Assembly: GCA_024643325.1 (NCBI GenBank)
Contig: JAHEND010000001.1
Span: 1-64,000 of the forward strand
DNA from: Sediminicola sp.
Lineage (GTDB): Bacteria > Bacteroidota > Bacteroidia > Flavobacteriales > Flavobacteriaceae
Reading direction: 5' to 3'
Length of the DNA stretch: 64,000 nt
Both the position numbers and the translations under genes were made by a program. The notes below the pieces were generated by a model. That model was not told the DNA's origin and ran no database searches. It saw only the letters and a program-made list of their open reading frames with translations. Positions within the stretch are counted from its first letter, which is position 1. The number at the start of each line of letters is the position of its first letter. This document shows, piece by piece, positions 33,640 to 43,124 of the stretch.

Positions 33640-36276
33640 CTAGCCTCTCAAATATACTAAACTTTGTTCAAGTGTTTCAATTTTAGCTATGGCGTCCGAT
33701 TGCTTTTTCTTTTCTAAAGCAATAACGGCTTCTGGGGCGTTCGAAACAAATCTGTCATTTGACAGTTTCTTTTCTACAGAAGTTAAAAAACCTTTGGTAT
33801 AGGCCAATTCTTCAGTTACTTTAGCTATTTCTGCGTCCAAATCAATAGCCCCAGCAATAGGGATAAAGTATTCATATGCATCTACCCTAAAACTAAGTGC
33901 CCCTTCAATTGGAGATTGGGTAAGTTGAAGTGGTGTTAAATTAGCCAATTTTTCAATTCCAGCAGTCCAATATAACAATGGATTAGATGGGTGCATTACA
34001 AACATGTCTAGCACTTCTTTTTGGGCAATTTGCTTTTCTTTTCTTATTGTTCTCACCTCAGATACAACTTGCTTGGCCCACTCAAATCCAGCCAATAAAT
34101 CTGATTGATCTACTGGACTCACCTCTGGCCAATGATTTACAATGAGGGCTTCTTCTGGGGATCTTTCTTTAATTTGTTGCCAAATATCCTCTGATAAGAA
34201 TGGCATAAAGGGGTGTAATATCCTTAAATTATTTTCCATTAAAGCAATCACCTGAGTTTTTGTAGTTCTATCTACAGCTTGCTGATATTGGGGCTTGATT
34301 AACTCTAAAAGCCATGAACTATAATTTTCCCATAACAATTTGTAAGTAGCCATTAATGCATCTGAAATTCTGTACTTACTAAAGTGGTCTTCTAATTCTA
34401 ATACCGTTTTATTAAATAATGCTGAATACCATTCAATGGCTGTTTTGGCAGATTCAGGTTGTGGAATATCTGCTACTTCCCACGATTGTATTAATCTAAA
34501 GCCATTCCATATTTTATTGGCAAAATTCTTTCCTTGTTGGCACAATGCCTCGTCAAACATGAGGTCATTTCCTGCAGCTGAACTCAATAAGAGCCCTACC
34601 CTCACACCATCTGCACCATAGTCTTCTATAAGTTTTAATGCGTCTGGTGAATTCCCTAGAGATTTAGACATTTTTCTTCGTTGCGCATCTCTTACCAAGC
34701 CGGTAAAATACACATTAGAAAAAGGTTTTTCTCCTCTAAATTCATAACCTGCAACCACCATTCTAGCCACCCAGAAAAATATAATATCTGGTCCTGTAAC
34801 CAAATCATTGGTGGGGTAGTAATAGTTTATCTCTTCATTATCTGGCTCGAGTATACCATTAAATACACTCATAGGCCATAACCATGAAGAAAACCAGGTG
34901 TCTAAAGCGTCTTCATCTTGTCTTAAATCTTGAGAAGTTAAGCTTGAATTGCCTGACTTCTCCCTAGCAAGTGTTAATGCTGTTTCAATATTTTCAGCCA
35001 CCACAAAGTCTTCTCTTCCAGCTCCAAAGTAATAAGCAGGTATTTGTTGTCCCCACCACAATTGTCTAGAAATATTCCAATCACGAATGTTTTCCATCCA
35101 GTGACGGTATGTATTTTCAAACTTTTTAGGAAACAACTTTATCTCTTCATCCTCTAAAACAGCCTTTAAAGCAGGTTGGGCTAAAGTCTCCATTTTTAAA
35201 AACCATTGGTCAGATAGTCTAGGTTCTATAACCGCTTTAGTTCTTTCTGAAGTACCCACTTTATTAAGGTGCTGCTCCGTTTTCACTAAGAAATTTTGAG
35301 CTTCTAAATCTTTTGAAACCTTTTTTCTAGCATCAAACCGGTCCATTCCCTCGTAACCCATACCAAAAGAATTCAAAGTGGCATTTGGGTTGAAAATATC
35401 AATAACCTCCAGGTTGTGCTTTTCACCAAGTGCTTTGTCATTTAGATCGTGTGCCGGTGTTACTTTTAAGCAACCTGTTCCAAATTCCATATCTACATAA
35501 GCATCTGCTATGATTGGAATCTCTCTTCCACAAAGTGGTACAATGGCTTTTTTACCGTGAAGATGAGTAAAACGTTTGTCTTCAGGGTGAACACAAATAG
35601 CCGTATCACCAAAAATAGTTTCAGGTCTTGTTGTAGCAATGGTAAGCCTTTGATCACTTCCAGCTACTTGATAGGAAATATAATATAATAAACCTTGTTT
35701 CTCTTCATAAATAACCTCCTCATCTGATAAAGTGGTGAGTGCCTCAGGATCCCAATTCACCATTCTATTGCCCCTGTAGATAAGGCCTTTATTAAACAAG
35801 TCTACAAAGACTTTAATCACAGAATTGGACAAATTAGGATCCATAGTAAAAGCGGTCCTATCCCAATCACAAGAGCAGCCTAATTTTTTAAGCTGATCCA
35901 AAATAACACCTCCATATTCGTTTTTCCATTCCCAAGCATGGGCTAAAAACTCCTCTCTGCTCAGGTCTGATTTAGAAATACCTTGCTCTTTGAGTCTTGC
36001 TACTACTTTTGCTTCTGTTGCAATTGAAGCGTGATCGGTTCCAGGTACCCAGCATGCATTAAAACCTTGCAATCTTGCTTTTCTAATGAGTACATCTTGA
36101 ATGGTATTGTTTAGCATATGTCCCATATGTAAAACTCCAGTGACGTTTGGCGGAGGAATAACTATGGTATATGGGGTTCTCTCGTCTGGTGTAGAAGCGA
36201 AAAATTTGTGCTTCATCCAATAGTCATACCATTGGTTTTCAATTTGTTGGGGGGAATATTTGGAAGCAGTCTCCAT
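33640..36276 (-). CDS. valS: valine-tRNA ligase
   Basis: Charges tRNA-Val. 878 residues, full length. HIGH motif as HMGHML in PPPNVTGVLHMGHMLN; KMSKS motif as RKMSKSLGNSPDALKLI. The editing domain (LTIATTRPETIFGDTAI, VTPAHDLNDKALGEKHNL) is present. The C-terminal coiled-coil tRNA-binding arm (LDAEIAKVTEELAYTKGFL) is kept. A TATTTTTG about 40 nt upstream of the ATG may be its -7 element. Confidence 0.98.
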   Translation of the reverse strand: METASKYSPQQIENQWYDYWMKHKFFASTPDERTPYTIVIPPPNVTGVLHMGHMLNNTIQDVLIRKARLQGFNACWVPGTDHASIATEAKVVARLKEQGISKSDLSREEFLAHAWEWKNEYGGVILDQLKKLGCSCDWDRTAFTMDPNLSNSVIKVFVDLFNKGLIYRGNRMVNWDPEALTTLSDEEVIYEEKQGLLYYISYQVAGSDQRLTIATTRPETIFGDTAICVHPEDKRFTHLHGKKAIVPLCGREIPIIADAYVDMEFGTGCLKVTPAHDLNDKALGEKHNLEVIDIFNPNATLNSFGMGYEGMDRFDARKKVSKDLEAQNFLVKTEQHLNKVGTSERTKAVIEPRLSDQWFLKMETLAQPALKAVLEDEEIKLFPKKFENTYRHWMENIRDWNISRQLWWGQQIPAYYFGAGREDFVVAENIETALTLAREKSGNSSLTSQDLRQDEDALDTWFSSWLWPMSVFNGILEPDNEEINYYYPTNDLVTGPDIIFFWVARMVVAGYEFRGEKPFSNVYFTGLVRDAQRRKMSKSLGNSPDALKLIEDYGADGVRVGLLLSSAAGNDLMFDEALCQQGKNFANKIWNGFRLIQSWEVADIPQPESAKTAIEWYSALFNKTVLELEDHFSKYRISDALMATYKLLWENYSSWLLELIKPQYQQAVDRTTKTQVIALMENNLRILHPFMPFLSEDIWQQIKERSPEEALIVNHWPEVSPVDQSDLLAGFEWAKQVVSEVRTIRKEKQIAQKEVLDMFVMHPSNPLLYWTAGIEKLANLTPLQLTQSPIEGALSFRVDAYEYFIPIAGAIDLDAEIAKVTEELAYTKGFLTSVEKKLSNDRFVSNAPEAVIALEKKKQSDAIAKIETLEQSLVYLRG

Positions 36277-36353
36277 GAGATATAGTAGTTAGGCTTGTTT
36301 TTAGCAAATAATTAGATACAAAAATAAGGATACTCTGTCTCTCTTGAAAGAAT

Positions 36354-36385
36354 TTTGTTCCTTGTTATGAAAAGAATTATATTTG
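36354..36385 (+). promoter_or_regulatory. promoter of the DUF1573 gene
   Basis: TTTG (36354-36357), 20 nt, then TATATTTG (36378-36385): an excellent match to the Bacteroidota consensus. It lies inside the track's ORF, so the start codon must be the later ATG at 36409. Confidence 0.7.
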
Positions 36386-36408
36386 ATATACTTCTAAACT
36401 TTAGAAAA

Positions 36409-36789
36409 ATGAAAAAATTACTATTCTTACTAGCGGTATTCTTTGTGCACAATACCGTTTTAGCTCAAGAAAAAATCGCCAAAATAACTTTCAAATCCGA
36501 AACCATAGATTATGGAACAATTGAAGTAAACAGTGACGGAATTAGGATATTTGAGTTCACCAATACCGGAGACGCTCCTCTGGTCATTACTGAAGTGAAT
36601 TCCAGCTGTGGTTGCACAATTCCAAAAAAACCAGAGGCTCCTATTTTACCGGGTAAAACAGGTGAAATTCAAGTGAAATACAATACTGCTTTAGTGGGAC
36701 CTATAAGAAAAGCAATTACCGTTAAATCCAATGCGGACACACCCACCAAAATACTAACTATCAAGGGTATGGTTAAAAAAATAGAATAA
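36409..36789 (+). CDS. DUF1573 secreted protein
   Basis: 126 residues from ATG 36409, chosen because a promoter lies in the upstream extension. The signal peptide is MKKLLFLLAVFFVHNTVLAQ. The rest is one Ig-like DUF1573 domain: IDYGTIEVNSDGIRIFEFTN, the conserved SSCGCTIPKKPEAPILPG and GEIQVKYNT. DUF1573 proteins are widespread in Bacteroidota; their job is not known. A terminator follows, so it is a single-gene unit. Confidence 0.9.
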   Translation: MKKLLFLLAVFFVHNTVLAQEKIAKITFKSETIDYGTIEVNSDGIRIFEFTNTGDAPLVITEVNSSCGCTIPKKPEAPILPGKTGEIQVKYNTALVGPIRKAITVKSNADTPTKILTIKGMVKKIE

Positions 36790-36796
36790 TTTTAAA

Positions 36797-36819
36797 AAAA
36801 ACAAGCTGGGCTTGTTTTT
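36797..36819 (+). terminator. terminator after the DUF1573 gene
   Basis: AAACAAGC-TGG-GCTTGTTT stem followed by T residues, 8 nt after the stop codon. Confidence 0.8.
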
Positions 36820-36845
36820 GATTCATAATTTCGCAAAAAAAATCC

Positions 36846-38036
36846 ATGCCAGCATTGTCAAAAAAAGGGCGTTCTATGCCCGAATCTCCCATTCGAAAAC
36901 TTGTGCCTTTTGCAGAAAATGCGAAAGCGAGAGGTATTGAAGTGATCCACTTAAATATTGGTCAGCCAGATATTAAAACACCTCAAATCGCATTAGATGC
37001 TGTATCTAATGCAAAAATTGAAGTGCTGGCTTACAGTAGAACAGAGGGCTCCGATGCTTATAGAGACAAATTGGCACAGTATTACAAACTACACCAGGTC
37101 GCTGTTACAAAAGAAGATATTATAGTAACTACTGGAGGATCTGAAGCATTGTCTTTTGCCATGGGAAGCGTTGCTGATCCAGGAGATGAAATCATTATCC
37201 CGGAACCTTTTTACGCTAATTACAATGGATTTGCAGCAGCAAACGACATTACAGTTGTTCCTTTAGTTTCTAGGCTATCCGAGAATTTTGCCCTACCCCC
37301 AATAGCTGATTTTGAAAAATTAATTGGACCAAAAACAAAGGCCATTGTCATTTGCAACCCTGGAAACCCAACAGGTTACCTCTATACAAAAGAAGAACTA
37401 GAGGCCTTATCTGCTTTGGTCAAAAAGCACAATATTTTTCTAATCGCAGATGAAGTATATAGAGAGTTTACATACGAAGGGGCTGTACACCACTCCATTT
37501 TAACATTAGAAGGAATAGCAGACTACGCTATAGTGGTAGATTCTGTTTCAAAAAGATACAGTATGTGTGGCGCTCGTATAGGTTGTTTGGTCTCAAAAAA
37601 TAAAGCGTTCATTCATACAGCTATGAAGTTTGCTCAAGCGAGGCTTTCTCCTCCTACCTATGCGCAAATAGCCGCTGAAGCTGCTTTAGACACTCCTTCT
37701 TCATACTTTAAATCTGTAAATACTGAATATCAAAAAAGAAGAGATGTATTAATCACTGGTCTAAAAAAAATTCCTGGGGTAGCTGTGGCTAATCCAAGAG
37801 GGGCTTTTTACTGTGTTGTTGCTTTGCCAGTTGCAGATGCTGATAATTTTGCCAAGTGGCTACTCGAAACTTTTTCTGTAGATGGAAAAACAATCATGGT
37901 TGCTCCGGCAGCAGGTTTTTATGCCACGCCTGGTTTAGGCAAAAATGAGATTAGGATTGCCTATGTGTTAGAAGAACAGCAATTAATCATTGCTACAGAA
38001 GTTCTAAAAAAAGCTTTGGAGGTTTATCCAAATTAA
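36846..38036 (+). CDS. class I/II PLP-dependent aminotransferase
   Basis: Fold-type I aminotransferase of 396 residues, near the aspartate aminotransferase branch. The PLP lysine is in VDSVSKRYSMCGARIG. ICNPGNPTGYLYTKEEL and LIADEVYREFTYEG (Asn and Asp/Tyr cofactor contacts) and the C-terminal NEIRIAYVLEE (substrate-binding Arg) are seen. The preferred amino acid cannot be fixed by eye. Its stop overlaps the murB start by one base. Confidence 0.93.
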   Translation: MPALSKKGRSMPESPIRKLVPFAENAKARGIEVIHLNIGQPDIKTPQIALDAVSNAKIEVLAYSRTEGSDAYRDKLAQYYKLHQVAVTKEDIIVTTGGSEALSFAMGSVADPGDEIIIPEPFYANYNGFAAANDITVVPLVSRLSENFALPPIADFEKLIGPKTKAIVICNPGNPTGYLYTKEELEALSALVKKHNIFLIADEVYREFTYEGAVHHSILTLEGIADYAIVVDSVSKRYSMCGARIGCLVSKNKAFIHTAMKFAQARLSPPTYAQIAAEAALDTPSSYFKSVNTEYQKRRDVLITGLKKIPGVAVANPRGAFYCVVALPVADADNFAKWLLETFSVDGKTIMVAPAAGFYATPGLGKNEIRIAYVLEEQQLIIATEVLKKALEVYPN

Positions 38037-39052
38037 TGAATGTTTATAAAGACATATCCATTAAACCACACAATAGCTTTGGCATAGATGTCAATGCAGC
38101 TTACTTTTCAGAGAGTTACCATTTAGAAGATTTAAAAAACCTTCTGACGAATCGCTGCCATTCTAATGTATTTATTATTAGTGGAGGCAGCAACCTTTTA
38201 CTCACCAAAGATATAGATGCCCATGTGATTAAAATATGCCACAAAGGAATAAAACTAGTTACTGAAACAGAAAAGGAGGTTATATTAGATGTCGCAGCTG
38301 GAGAAAATTGGCACGATTTAGTTCTATGGTGTTTAGATCATCATTACGGAGGTATTGAAAACTTATCCCTGATACCTGGCTGTGTAGGTAGCGCTCCAAT
38401 ACAAAATATTGGAGCCTATGGTGTTGAGTTAAAAGATGTTTTTGTGTCCTGTGAGGTGCTGGAAATAGAAACGCTTAAAACATTTACTCTCTCAGCTCAG
38501 GCCTGCGAGTTTGGTTACAGAACTTCTGTTTTTAAAACAGCCGCCAAAGGGAAATACGTTATTTGTGCTATTAGGATTCGCCTTTCTAAACAGCCCCATA
38601 GGCTACAGACCAAATATGGAGATATTCAAAGGGTCTTAAAAGAAAATAATACAGATAAAAATCCCAGTATAAAGGATGTCTCAGAGGCTGTTATAAGTAT
38701 TCGAAAATCAAAATTACCCGATCCAAAAATATTAGGAAATAGTGGTAGTTTTTTTAAAAACCCTACGGTTGACAGTGATTTTTTTAATGCTTTTCATGCT
38801 AAATGGCCAAAGGCACCATTTTATAAGATCACAGATAATCAATACAAAATTCCTGCTGGCTGGCTCATAGAGCAGTCTGGATTAAAGGGATATAGAGAAA
38901 ATGACGCTGGAATTCACGAAAAACAAGCTTTAGTCATTGTTAACTACGGAAATGCTAGTGGAAAACAACTTTTAACTATAGCCCAAAAAGTCATTCAAAC
39001 AGTCAAAGAAAAATTTGCCATACATTTAGATCCTGAAGTAAATATCATTTAG
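38036..39052 (+). CDS. murB: UDP-N-acetylenolpyruvoylglucosamine reductase
   Basis: FAD enzyme that completes UDP-MurNAc. 338 residues, the type I length (E. coli-like). FIISGGSNLLLTKDID (FAD site), LSLIPGCVGSAPIQNIGAYG, EFGYRTSVFK (type I Tyr loop) and LGNSGSFFKNPTV, with the catalytic Ser, are all present; the C-terminal LDPEVNII provides the final Glu. It overlaps the aminotransferase stop (ATGA-type), with the ECF sigma factor following. Confidence 0.97.
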   Translation: MNVYKDISIKPHNSFGIDVNAAYFSESYHLEDLKNLLTNRCHSNVFIISGGSNLLLTKDIDAHVIKICHKGIKLVTETEKEVILDVAAGENWHDLVLWCLDHHYGGIENLSLIPGCVGSAPIQNIGAYGVELKDVFVSCEVLEIETLKTFTLSAQACEFGYRTSVFKTAAKGKYVICAIRIRLSKQPHRLQTKYGDIQRVLKENNTDKNPSIKDVSEAVISIRKSKLPDPKILGNSGSFFKNPTVDSDFFNAFHAKWPKAPFYKITDNQYKIPAGWLIEQSGLKGYRENDAGIHEKQALVIVNYGNASGKQLLTIAQKVIQTVKEKFAIHLDPEVNII

Positions 39053-39061
39053 TCAACATTG

Positions 39062-39589
39062 ATGGGTATAGACACGACAATTGTTGGACTCTTAAAAGCT
39101 AAGGATGAAAAAGCCCTCAGTTTACTTTATGATAACTATTCAGAGGTGCTTTACGGGGTTTGTTTTCAAATATTAAAAGACACCTCAGCTGCAGAAGACG
39201 CCCTTCAGGAAAGTTTTATAAAAATTTGGAAAAACAGCCATACTTACGATCAAAAAAAAGCTAAATTATTTACCTGGATTTTAAGAATTACGCGCAACAC
39301 TGCTATTGATTTATACCGAAAGACAAACAAAACAAAACCCTTAGAAGTCCAAATAGGCATAAGCACCGTAAATATTAAAGACCAAGGATTTGAAAGTGAC
39401 CACCTAGACATTCAAAATCATATGGATCGATTAGCACAAAAAAATAAAGCGGTACTAGAAGCTATTTTCTTTTTTGGCATGACACAAAGAGAAGTGGCTG
39501 ATTATTTAGGTATTCCTTTGGGTACAGTAAAATCTAGGCTTAGAATTGGATTAAAAGAACTGGGAAATGTATATCAGTTTAAGCAATAA
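39062..39589 (+). CDS. ECF-type RNA polymerase sigma factor
   Basis: I start at ATG 39062 (MGIDTTIVGLLKAK); the track adds a TTG codon. 175 residues with sigma region 2 (LLYDNYSEVLYGVCFQILKD, AEDALQESFIKIWKN) and region 4 (IFFFGMTQREVADYLGIP with GTVKSRLRIGLKEL). It is followed 3 nt after its stop by a one-TM anti-sigma factor with an RskA-type C-terminal domain, so it is held inactive at the membrane until a signal releases it. The signal is unknown. Confidence 0.93.
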   Translation: MGIDTTIVGLLKAKDEKALSLLYDNYSEVLYGVCFQILKDTSAAEDALQESFIKIWKNSHTYDQKKAKLFTWILRITRNTAIDLYRKTNKTKPLEVQIGISTVNIKDQGFESDHLDIQNHMDRLAQKNKAVLEAIFFFGMTQREVADYLGIPLGTVKSRLRIGLKELGNVYQFKQ

Positions 39590-39592
39590 AAA

Positions 39593-40342
39593 ATGGAAGA
39601 AAATACTGCAGCTATAATCGCATCGGGTGATCTTGAATTATATGTATCTGGAAGTCTGGATCTTCAAGAGACCCTTCGAATTGAAAGCCTCATTGAAAAT
39701 AATCCTCATTTAAAAGCACACCTAGACTTATTAGAAAGCAATCTTTTAGAATTTAGCGCGCAATACAAAAAAACACCTTTAAAATCCTTAAAAACCAATA
39801 TTGAACGACAGGTAAAAAGAATAGAGCGGTTGGCCAAATTTTCATGGGCTTCCATTGTTTTAGCTGTCGTAGTCTTTTTAATGACTTCTCTTTATGTGTT
39901 CAAAGAGACCAAAAGAATGCGAACCCAGCAGTCTATAGTGAATGATCAGATTAAAGAACTCACTACAGATTTTGATCAAAAACTAGAAGACCTGAGGAAT
40001 CAGTTTATAGTACTTCAAAGCCCACAAACCGAGAAAAAAGAGCATGAATCTCAATACAATGAGGTCTCCTTTAATTTTTCTTCTTATCTCAATAAAGAGA
40101 AGAGATTGGGATTCTTACAATTCGACAACTTACCCAAACTACCAGAAAATATGTGTTTCCAAATATGGGTAAGTCGCAATGGAGTTAAAGAAAATATTGG
40201 AATTCTTTCTAAAATTGACAAACAACAATTAATTCAAATTCCTTTTAAAGAAAAGGGTACAATACATATCACTATTGAAGAAAAACCTGGGAATCCAAAC
40301 CCTGACCCTAAAGCATCCTTAGCCAATATACCTATTGGATAA
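39593..40342 (+). CDS. anti-sigma factor with RskA-like C-terminal domain
   Basis: 249 residues. An N-terminal cytoplasmic part (IIASGDLELYVSGSLDLQE, the short anti-sigma region) precedes one transmembrane helix (SWASIVLAVVVFLMTSLYVF). A coiled-coil stretch follows (DQIKELTTDFDQKLEDLRN), then the RskA-type periplasmic domain (LPKLPENMCFQIWVS, ITIEEKPGNPNPDPKASL). It most likely inhibits the ECF sigma factor encoded just before it. It lacks the zinc-binding HxxxCxxC motif of ZAS anti-sigma factors. Confidence 0.88.
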   Translation: MEENTAAIIASGDLELYVSGSLDLQETLRIESLIENNPHLKAHLDLLESNLLEFSAQYKKTPLKSLKTNIERQVKRIERLAKFSWASIVLAVVVFLMTSLYVFKETKRMRTQQSIVNDQIKELTTDFDQKLEDLRNQFIVLQSPQTEKKEHESQYNEVSFNFSSYLNKEKRLGFLQFDNLPKLPENMCFQIWVSRNGVKENIGILSKIDKQQLIQIPFKEKGTIHITIEEKPGNPNPDPKASLANIPIG

Positions 40343-40365
40343 GTGTGTTGCAATAGCATATTTTG

Positions 40366-40373
40366 TACCTTTG
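40366..40373 (+). promoter_or_regulatory. -7 promoter element before the 66-aa gene
   Basis: TACCTTTG matches TAnnTTTG, 16 nt before the ATG at 40390. It allows the small gene and the second sigma factor to be expressed apart from the first sigma unit. Confidence 0.5.
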
Positions 40374-40389
40374 TAAAAAAAGATAAAAA

Positions 40390-40590
40390 ATGAAGTTAAT
40401 TTTCATTACAATTGGACTTTTAGGATTAGGTTTCGCTGGTATTGCGATAAAAATTTGGGCCAAAAAAGATGGTGCTTTCTCAGGAACATGTGCCAGTCAA
40501 AGTCCTTTTTTAAATAAAGAAGGGGAAGCCTGTGGGATGTGTGGAAAACTTCCATCTGAGCAGGAATGTAGAAATGAAATAGTCCAATAA
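40390..40590 (+). CDS. small Cys-rich membrane-anchored protein, unknown
   Basis: 66 residues: one N-terminal hydrophobic helix (LIFITIGLLGLGFAGIAIKIW) and a short exported or cytosolic tail with four cysteines, including the CGMCG pair. Cys spacing (GTCAS, EACGMCG, EQEC) suggests a metal or disulfide site. I recall similar short proteins labelled membrane or secreted in flavobacteria; function unknown. It lies 7 nt before the second ECF sigma gene. Confidence 0.75.
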   Translation: MKLIFITIGLLGLGFAGIAIKIWAKKDGAFSGTCASQSPFLNKEGEACGMCGKLPSEQECRNEIVQ

Positions 40591-40597
40591 AGAACCA

Positions 40598-41173
40598 TTG
40601 ATTTTAGCCCCCGAAAACATATCAAAAACCATTCAAAATGCTAAATCCGGTCAGCAACTGGCTTTTAGTAATCTCTTGGATACATTTTGGAATGATGTGT
40701 ACAGCTTTCAGCTGCTTAGAACAAAAAACGAGTTAGAGGCAGAAGACATTACAATTGAAACTTTTTCTAAAGCTTTTGATAAAATTAATAGCTACAAAGA
40801 AGAGTTTGTGTTTAAAACCTGGCTCATTACTATTTCAAAGAACCTCCACATAGATCTCTTAAGAAAACGGAAAAGAAGCCTTGAAAACAATACTTTCTCT
40901 TATCAAAATACCACAGGAGAATCGGAGGTTTTAGACAGTACTCCAAGTGCTGAAGATCAATTGATACAGCAACAAAATTTAGCAGATTTACTCACAGAAA
41001 TAAAAAAGCTAAAACCCGCTTATCAAAAAGTAATTAACCTGCGATATTTTAATGAAATGAGTTATGCTGAAATGGCATTGGAATTAGGTGAACCAGTAAA
41101 TAACATTAAAGTAAAAGCACTTAGGGCAAGAAAATTATTGTCCGAATTGATTAGGAACAAGCCTTTGATTTAG
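40598..41173 (+). CDS. second ECF-type RNA polymerase sigma factor
   Basis: 191 residues starting at TTG 40598 (MILAPENISK); no ATG is available between the upstream stop and the domain. Region 2: LLDTFWNDVYSFQLLRTK and AEDITIETFSKAFDKINSY. Region 4: LRYFNEMSYAEMALELGEP with NNIKVKALRARKLL. No anti-sigma gene of its own follows. Sequence differs clearly from the sigma factor at 39062, so it is not a recent duplicate. It ends 41 nt before lipA. Confidence 0.9.
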   Translation: MILAPENISKTIQNAKSGQQLAFSNLLDTFWNDVYSFQLLRTKNELEAEDITIETFSKAFDKINSYKEEFVFKTWLITISKNLHIDLLRKRKRSLENNTFSYQNTTGESEVLDSTPSAEDQLIQQQNLADLLTEIKKLKPAYQKVINLRYFNEMSYAEMALELGEPVNNIKVKALRARKLLSELIRNKPLI

Positions 41174-41195
41174 GGTTTTTATCCCCATTGTTTAT

Positions 41196-41203
41196 TATAT
41201 TTG
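41196..41203 (+). promoter_or_regulatory. -7 promoter element of lipA
   Basis: TATATTTG, a perfect match, 11 nt before the lipA ATG. No clear -33 element. Confidence 0.5.
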
Positions 41204-41214
41204 CTTAAAAAAAG

Positions 41215-42096
41215 ATGGCTACCGATACAATTACACCCACCAAAGACAAGCCTAAGGCAGGAAAGCCAAAATGGTTAAGGGTTAAACTCCCCACCGGTCA
41301 GAAATACACCCAACTTAGGAGTTTGGTAGATAAATATGATTTACATACCATTTGTACTTCTGGAAGCTGCCCAAATATGGGTGAATGTTGGGGAGAAGGT
41401 ACGGCAACATTTATGATCTTAGGAAATATTTGTACCAGATCTTGCGGATTTTGCGGTGTTAAAACGGGGAGACCTGAAACAGTAGATTGGGAAGAACCTG
41501 AGAAAGTGGCACGTTCTATTCAAATAATGGGTATAAAACACGCTGTGATTACTTCCGTAGACAGAGATGACCTTCAAGATATGGGTTCTATTATATGGGA
41601 AGAAACAGTAGGTGCTATCCGCAGGTTAAATCCAACAACGACCTTGGAAACACTTATTCCTGATTTTCAAGGAATCACAAGACATTTAGACAGAATTGTC
41701 AGGGCTAATCCTGAGGTGGTTTCTCACAATATGGAAACCGTTAAAAGACTTACAAGAGCCGTAAGGATTCAAGCCAAATACGAGAAGAGTTTAGAGGTAC
41801 TAGCCTATCTTAAAAAAGCTGGGATTAACAGAACTAAGTCTGGTATAATGTTAGGGCTAGGTGAAAAAGAAGAAGAGGTTATTGAGACCTTAAAGGATTT
41901 AAGAAATGCACAAGTAGACGTAGTGACCATAGGTCAATACTTACAACCTTCTAAAAATCATCTCCCTGTGACAGAATTTATTACGCCTGAACAGTTTAAA
42001 AAATATGAAACTATTGGTTTAGAAATGGGCTTTAGACATGTGGAAAGTGGCGCATTAGTAAGATCTTCCTATAAAGCACACAAACACATGCTTTAA
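41215..42096 (+). CDS. lipA: lipoyl synthase
   Basis: Radical SAM enzyme that inserts two sulfur atoms into octanoyl chains on lipoyl domains. 293 residues. The auxiliary-cluster cysteines are in ICTSGSCPNMGECWGEGTA and the radical SAM CxxxCxxC is CTRSCGFC. TSVDRDDLQDMGS, VFSHN-like VVSHNMETVKRL and the C-terminal GALVRSSYKAHKH (RSSYHA-like) are diagnostic. It probably has its own promoter. Confidence 0.98.
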   Translation: MATDTITPTKDKPKAGKPKWLRVKLPTGQKYTQLRSLVDKYDLHTICTSGSCPNMGECWGEGTATFMILGNICTRSCGFCGVKTGRPETVDWEEPEKVARSIQIMGIKHAVITSVDRDDLQDMGSIIWEETVGAIRRLNPTTTLETLIPDFQGITRHLDRIVRANPEVVSHNMETVKRLTRAVRIQAKYEKSLEVLAYLKKAGINRTKSGIMLGLGEKEEEVIETLKDLRNAQVDVVTIGQYLQPSKNHLPVTEFITPEQFKKYETIGLEMGFRHVESGALVRSSYKAHKHML

Positions 42097-42111
42097 CAGC
42101 ATAAACTCTAG

Positions 42112-43122
42112 ATGAAAAAAATAAAAATAGGTATTAATGGGTTTGGCCGAATTGGTCGAACACTATTTCGCCTTCTAATCAACCACCCTTCTATTGAGGT
42201 GGTTGCAATTAATGACCTTGCTCCAGCAAAAACACTCGCCCATCTTTTAAAATATGACTCTATACACGGTGTTTTGGGTCAAGATATCATTGGATTGGAT
42301 CACGCTATACTAGTGGCTAAAAATAAAATTCCTGTCTTCAATGAAGCGTCTATTGATTCTATATCTTGGCAAGAAACTGGTGCCGAAATAATCATTGAAG
42401 CAACCGGTAAGTTTAAAAACAAAAGTCTGTTATCTCTACATCTCAAAGAGGGTGTGAAAAGAGTTATTTTAGCAGCACCTCCTGAGGAAGACAATATTCC
42501 AATGATCATTATGGGTATTAATGAGCACAGTTTAAAAAAAGGAGACCAAATTATTTCAAATGCTTCTTGCACTACAAATAATGCAGCACCAATGATAGCA
42601 ATAATCAAAGAATTGTGCGGCATTTCAGAGGCTTATATCACTACAGTTCATTCATATACTTCGGACCAAAGTTTACACGATCAGCCTCACAGAGATCTCA
42701 GAAGGGCCAGGGCTGCAGGACAATCAATAGTACCTACTACAACAGGTGCTGCAAAAGCACTCACCAGAGTGTTTCCAGATCTTGCTGAAGTAATGGGTGG
42801 TTGTGGCATAAGGGTGCCTGTGGTAAATGGTTCATTGACCGATATTACATTTAATGTCATAAAACCAACAACTATTACTGAAATAAACACTACATTTAAA
42901 AAAGCTGCTGCTGGAAATTTTAAACATATTTTAGCTTATACTGAAGATCCTATTGTATCTGTAGACATAAACAGCAGTCCTTATTCTTGTACTTTTGACG
43001 CTCAAATGACCTCTGTCATAGGTAATATGGTTAAAATTATCGGTTGGTACGACAATGAAACAGGTTATAGTAATAGGCTGGTAGACTTAATTTTACATAC
43101 TAGAAAAATAGCAAGTCCATAA
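42112..43122 (+). CDS. gap: glyceraldehyde-3-phosphate dehydrogenase
   Basis: NAD(P)-dependent oxidation of glyceraldehyde 3-phosphate, or the reverse in gluconeogenesis. 336 residues. KIGINGFGRIGRTLFRL at the nucleotide site, catalytic C153 in SNASCTTNNAAP, catalytic His in TTVHSYTSDQSLHD, and the C-terminal WYDNETGYSNRLVDL. It stands outside a glycolytic operon, between lipA and a hybrid kinase, so it may be a second isozyme; this is inference. Confidence 0.96.
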   Translation: MKKIKIGINGFGRIGRTLFRLLINHPSIEVVAINDLAPAKTLAHLLKYDSIHGVLGQDIIGLDHAILVAKNKIPVFNEASIDSISWQETGAEIIIEATGKFKNKSLLSLHLKEGVKRVILAAPPEEDNIPMIIMGINEHSLKKGDQIISNASCTTNNAAPMIAIIKELCGISEAYITTVHSYTSDQSLHDQPHRDLRRARAAGQSIVPTTTGAAKALTRVFPDLAEVMGGCGIRVPVVNGSLTDITFNVIKPTTITEINTTFKKAAAGNFKHILAYTEDPIVSVDINSSPYSCTFDAQMTSVIGNMVKIIGWYDNETGYSNRLVDLILHTRKIASP

Positions 43123-43124
43123 AT

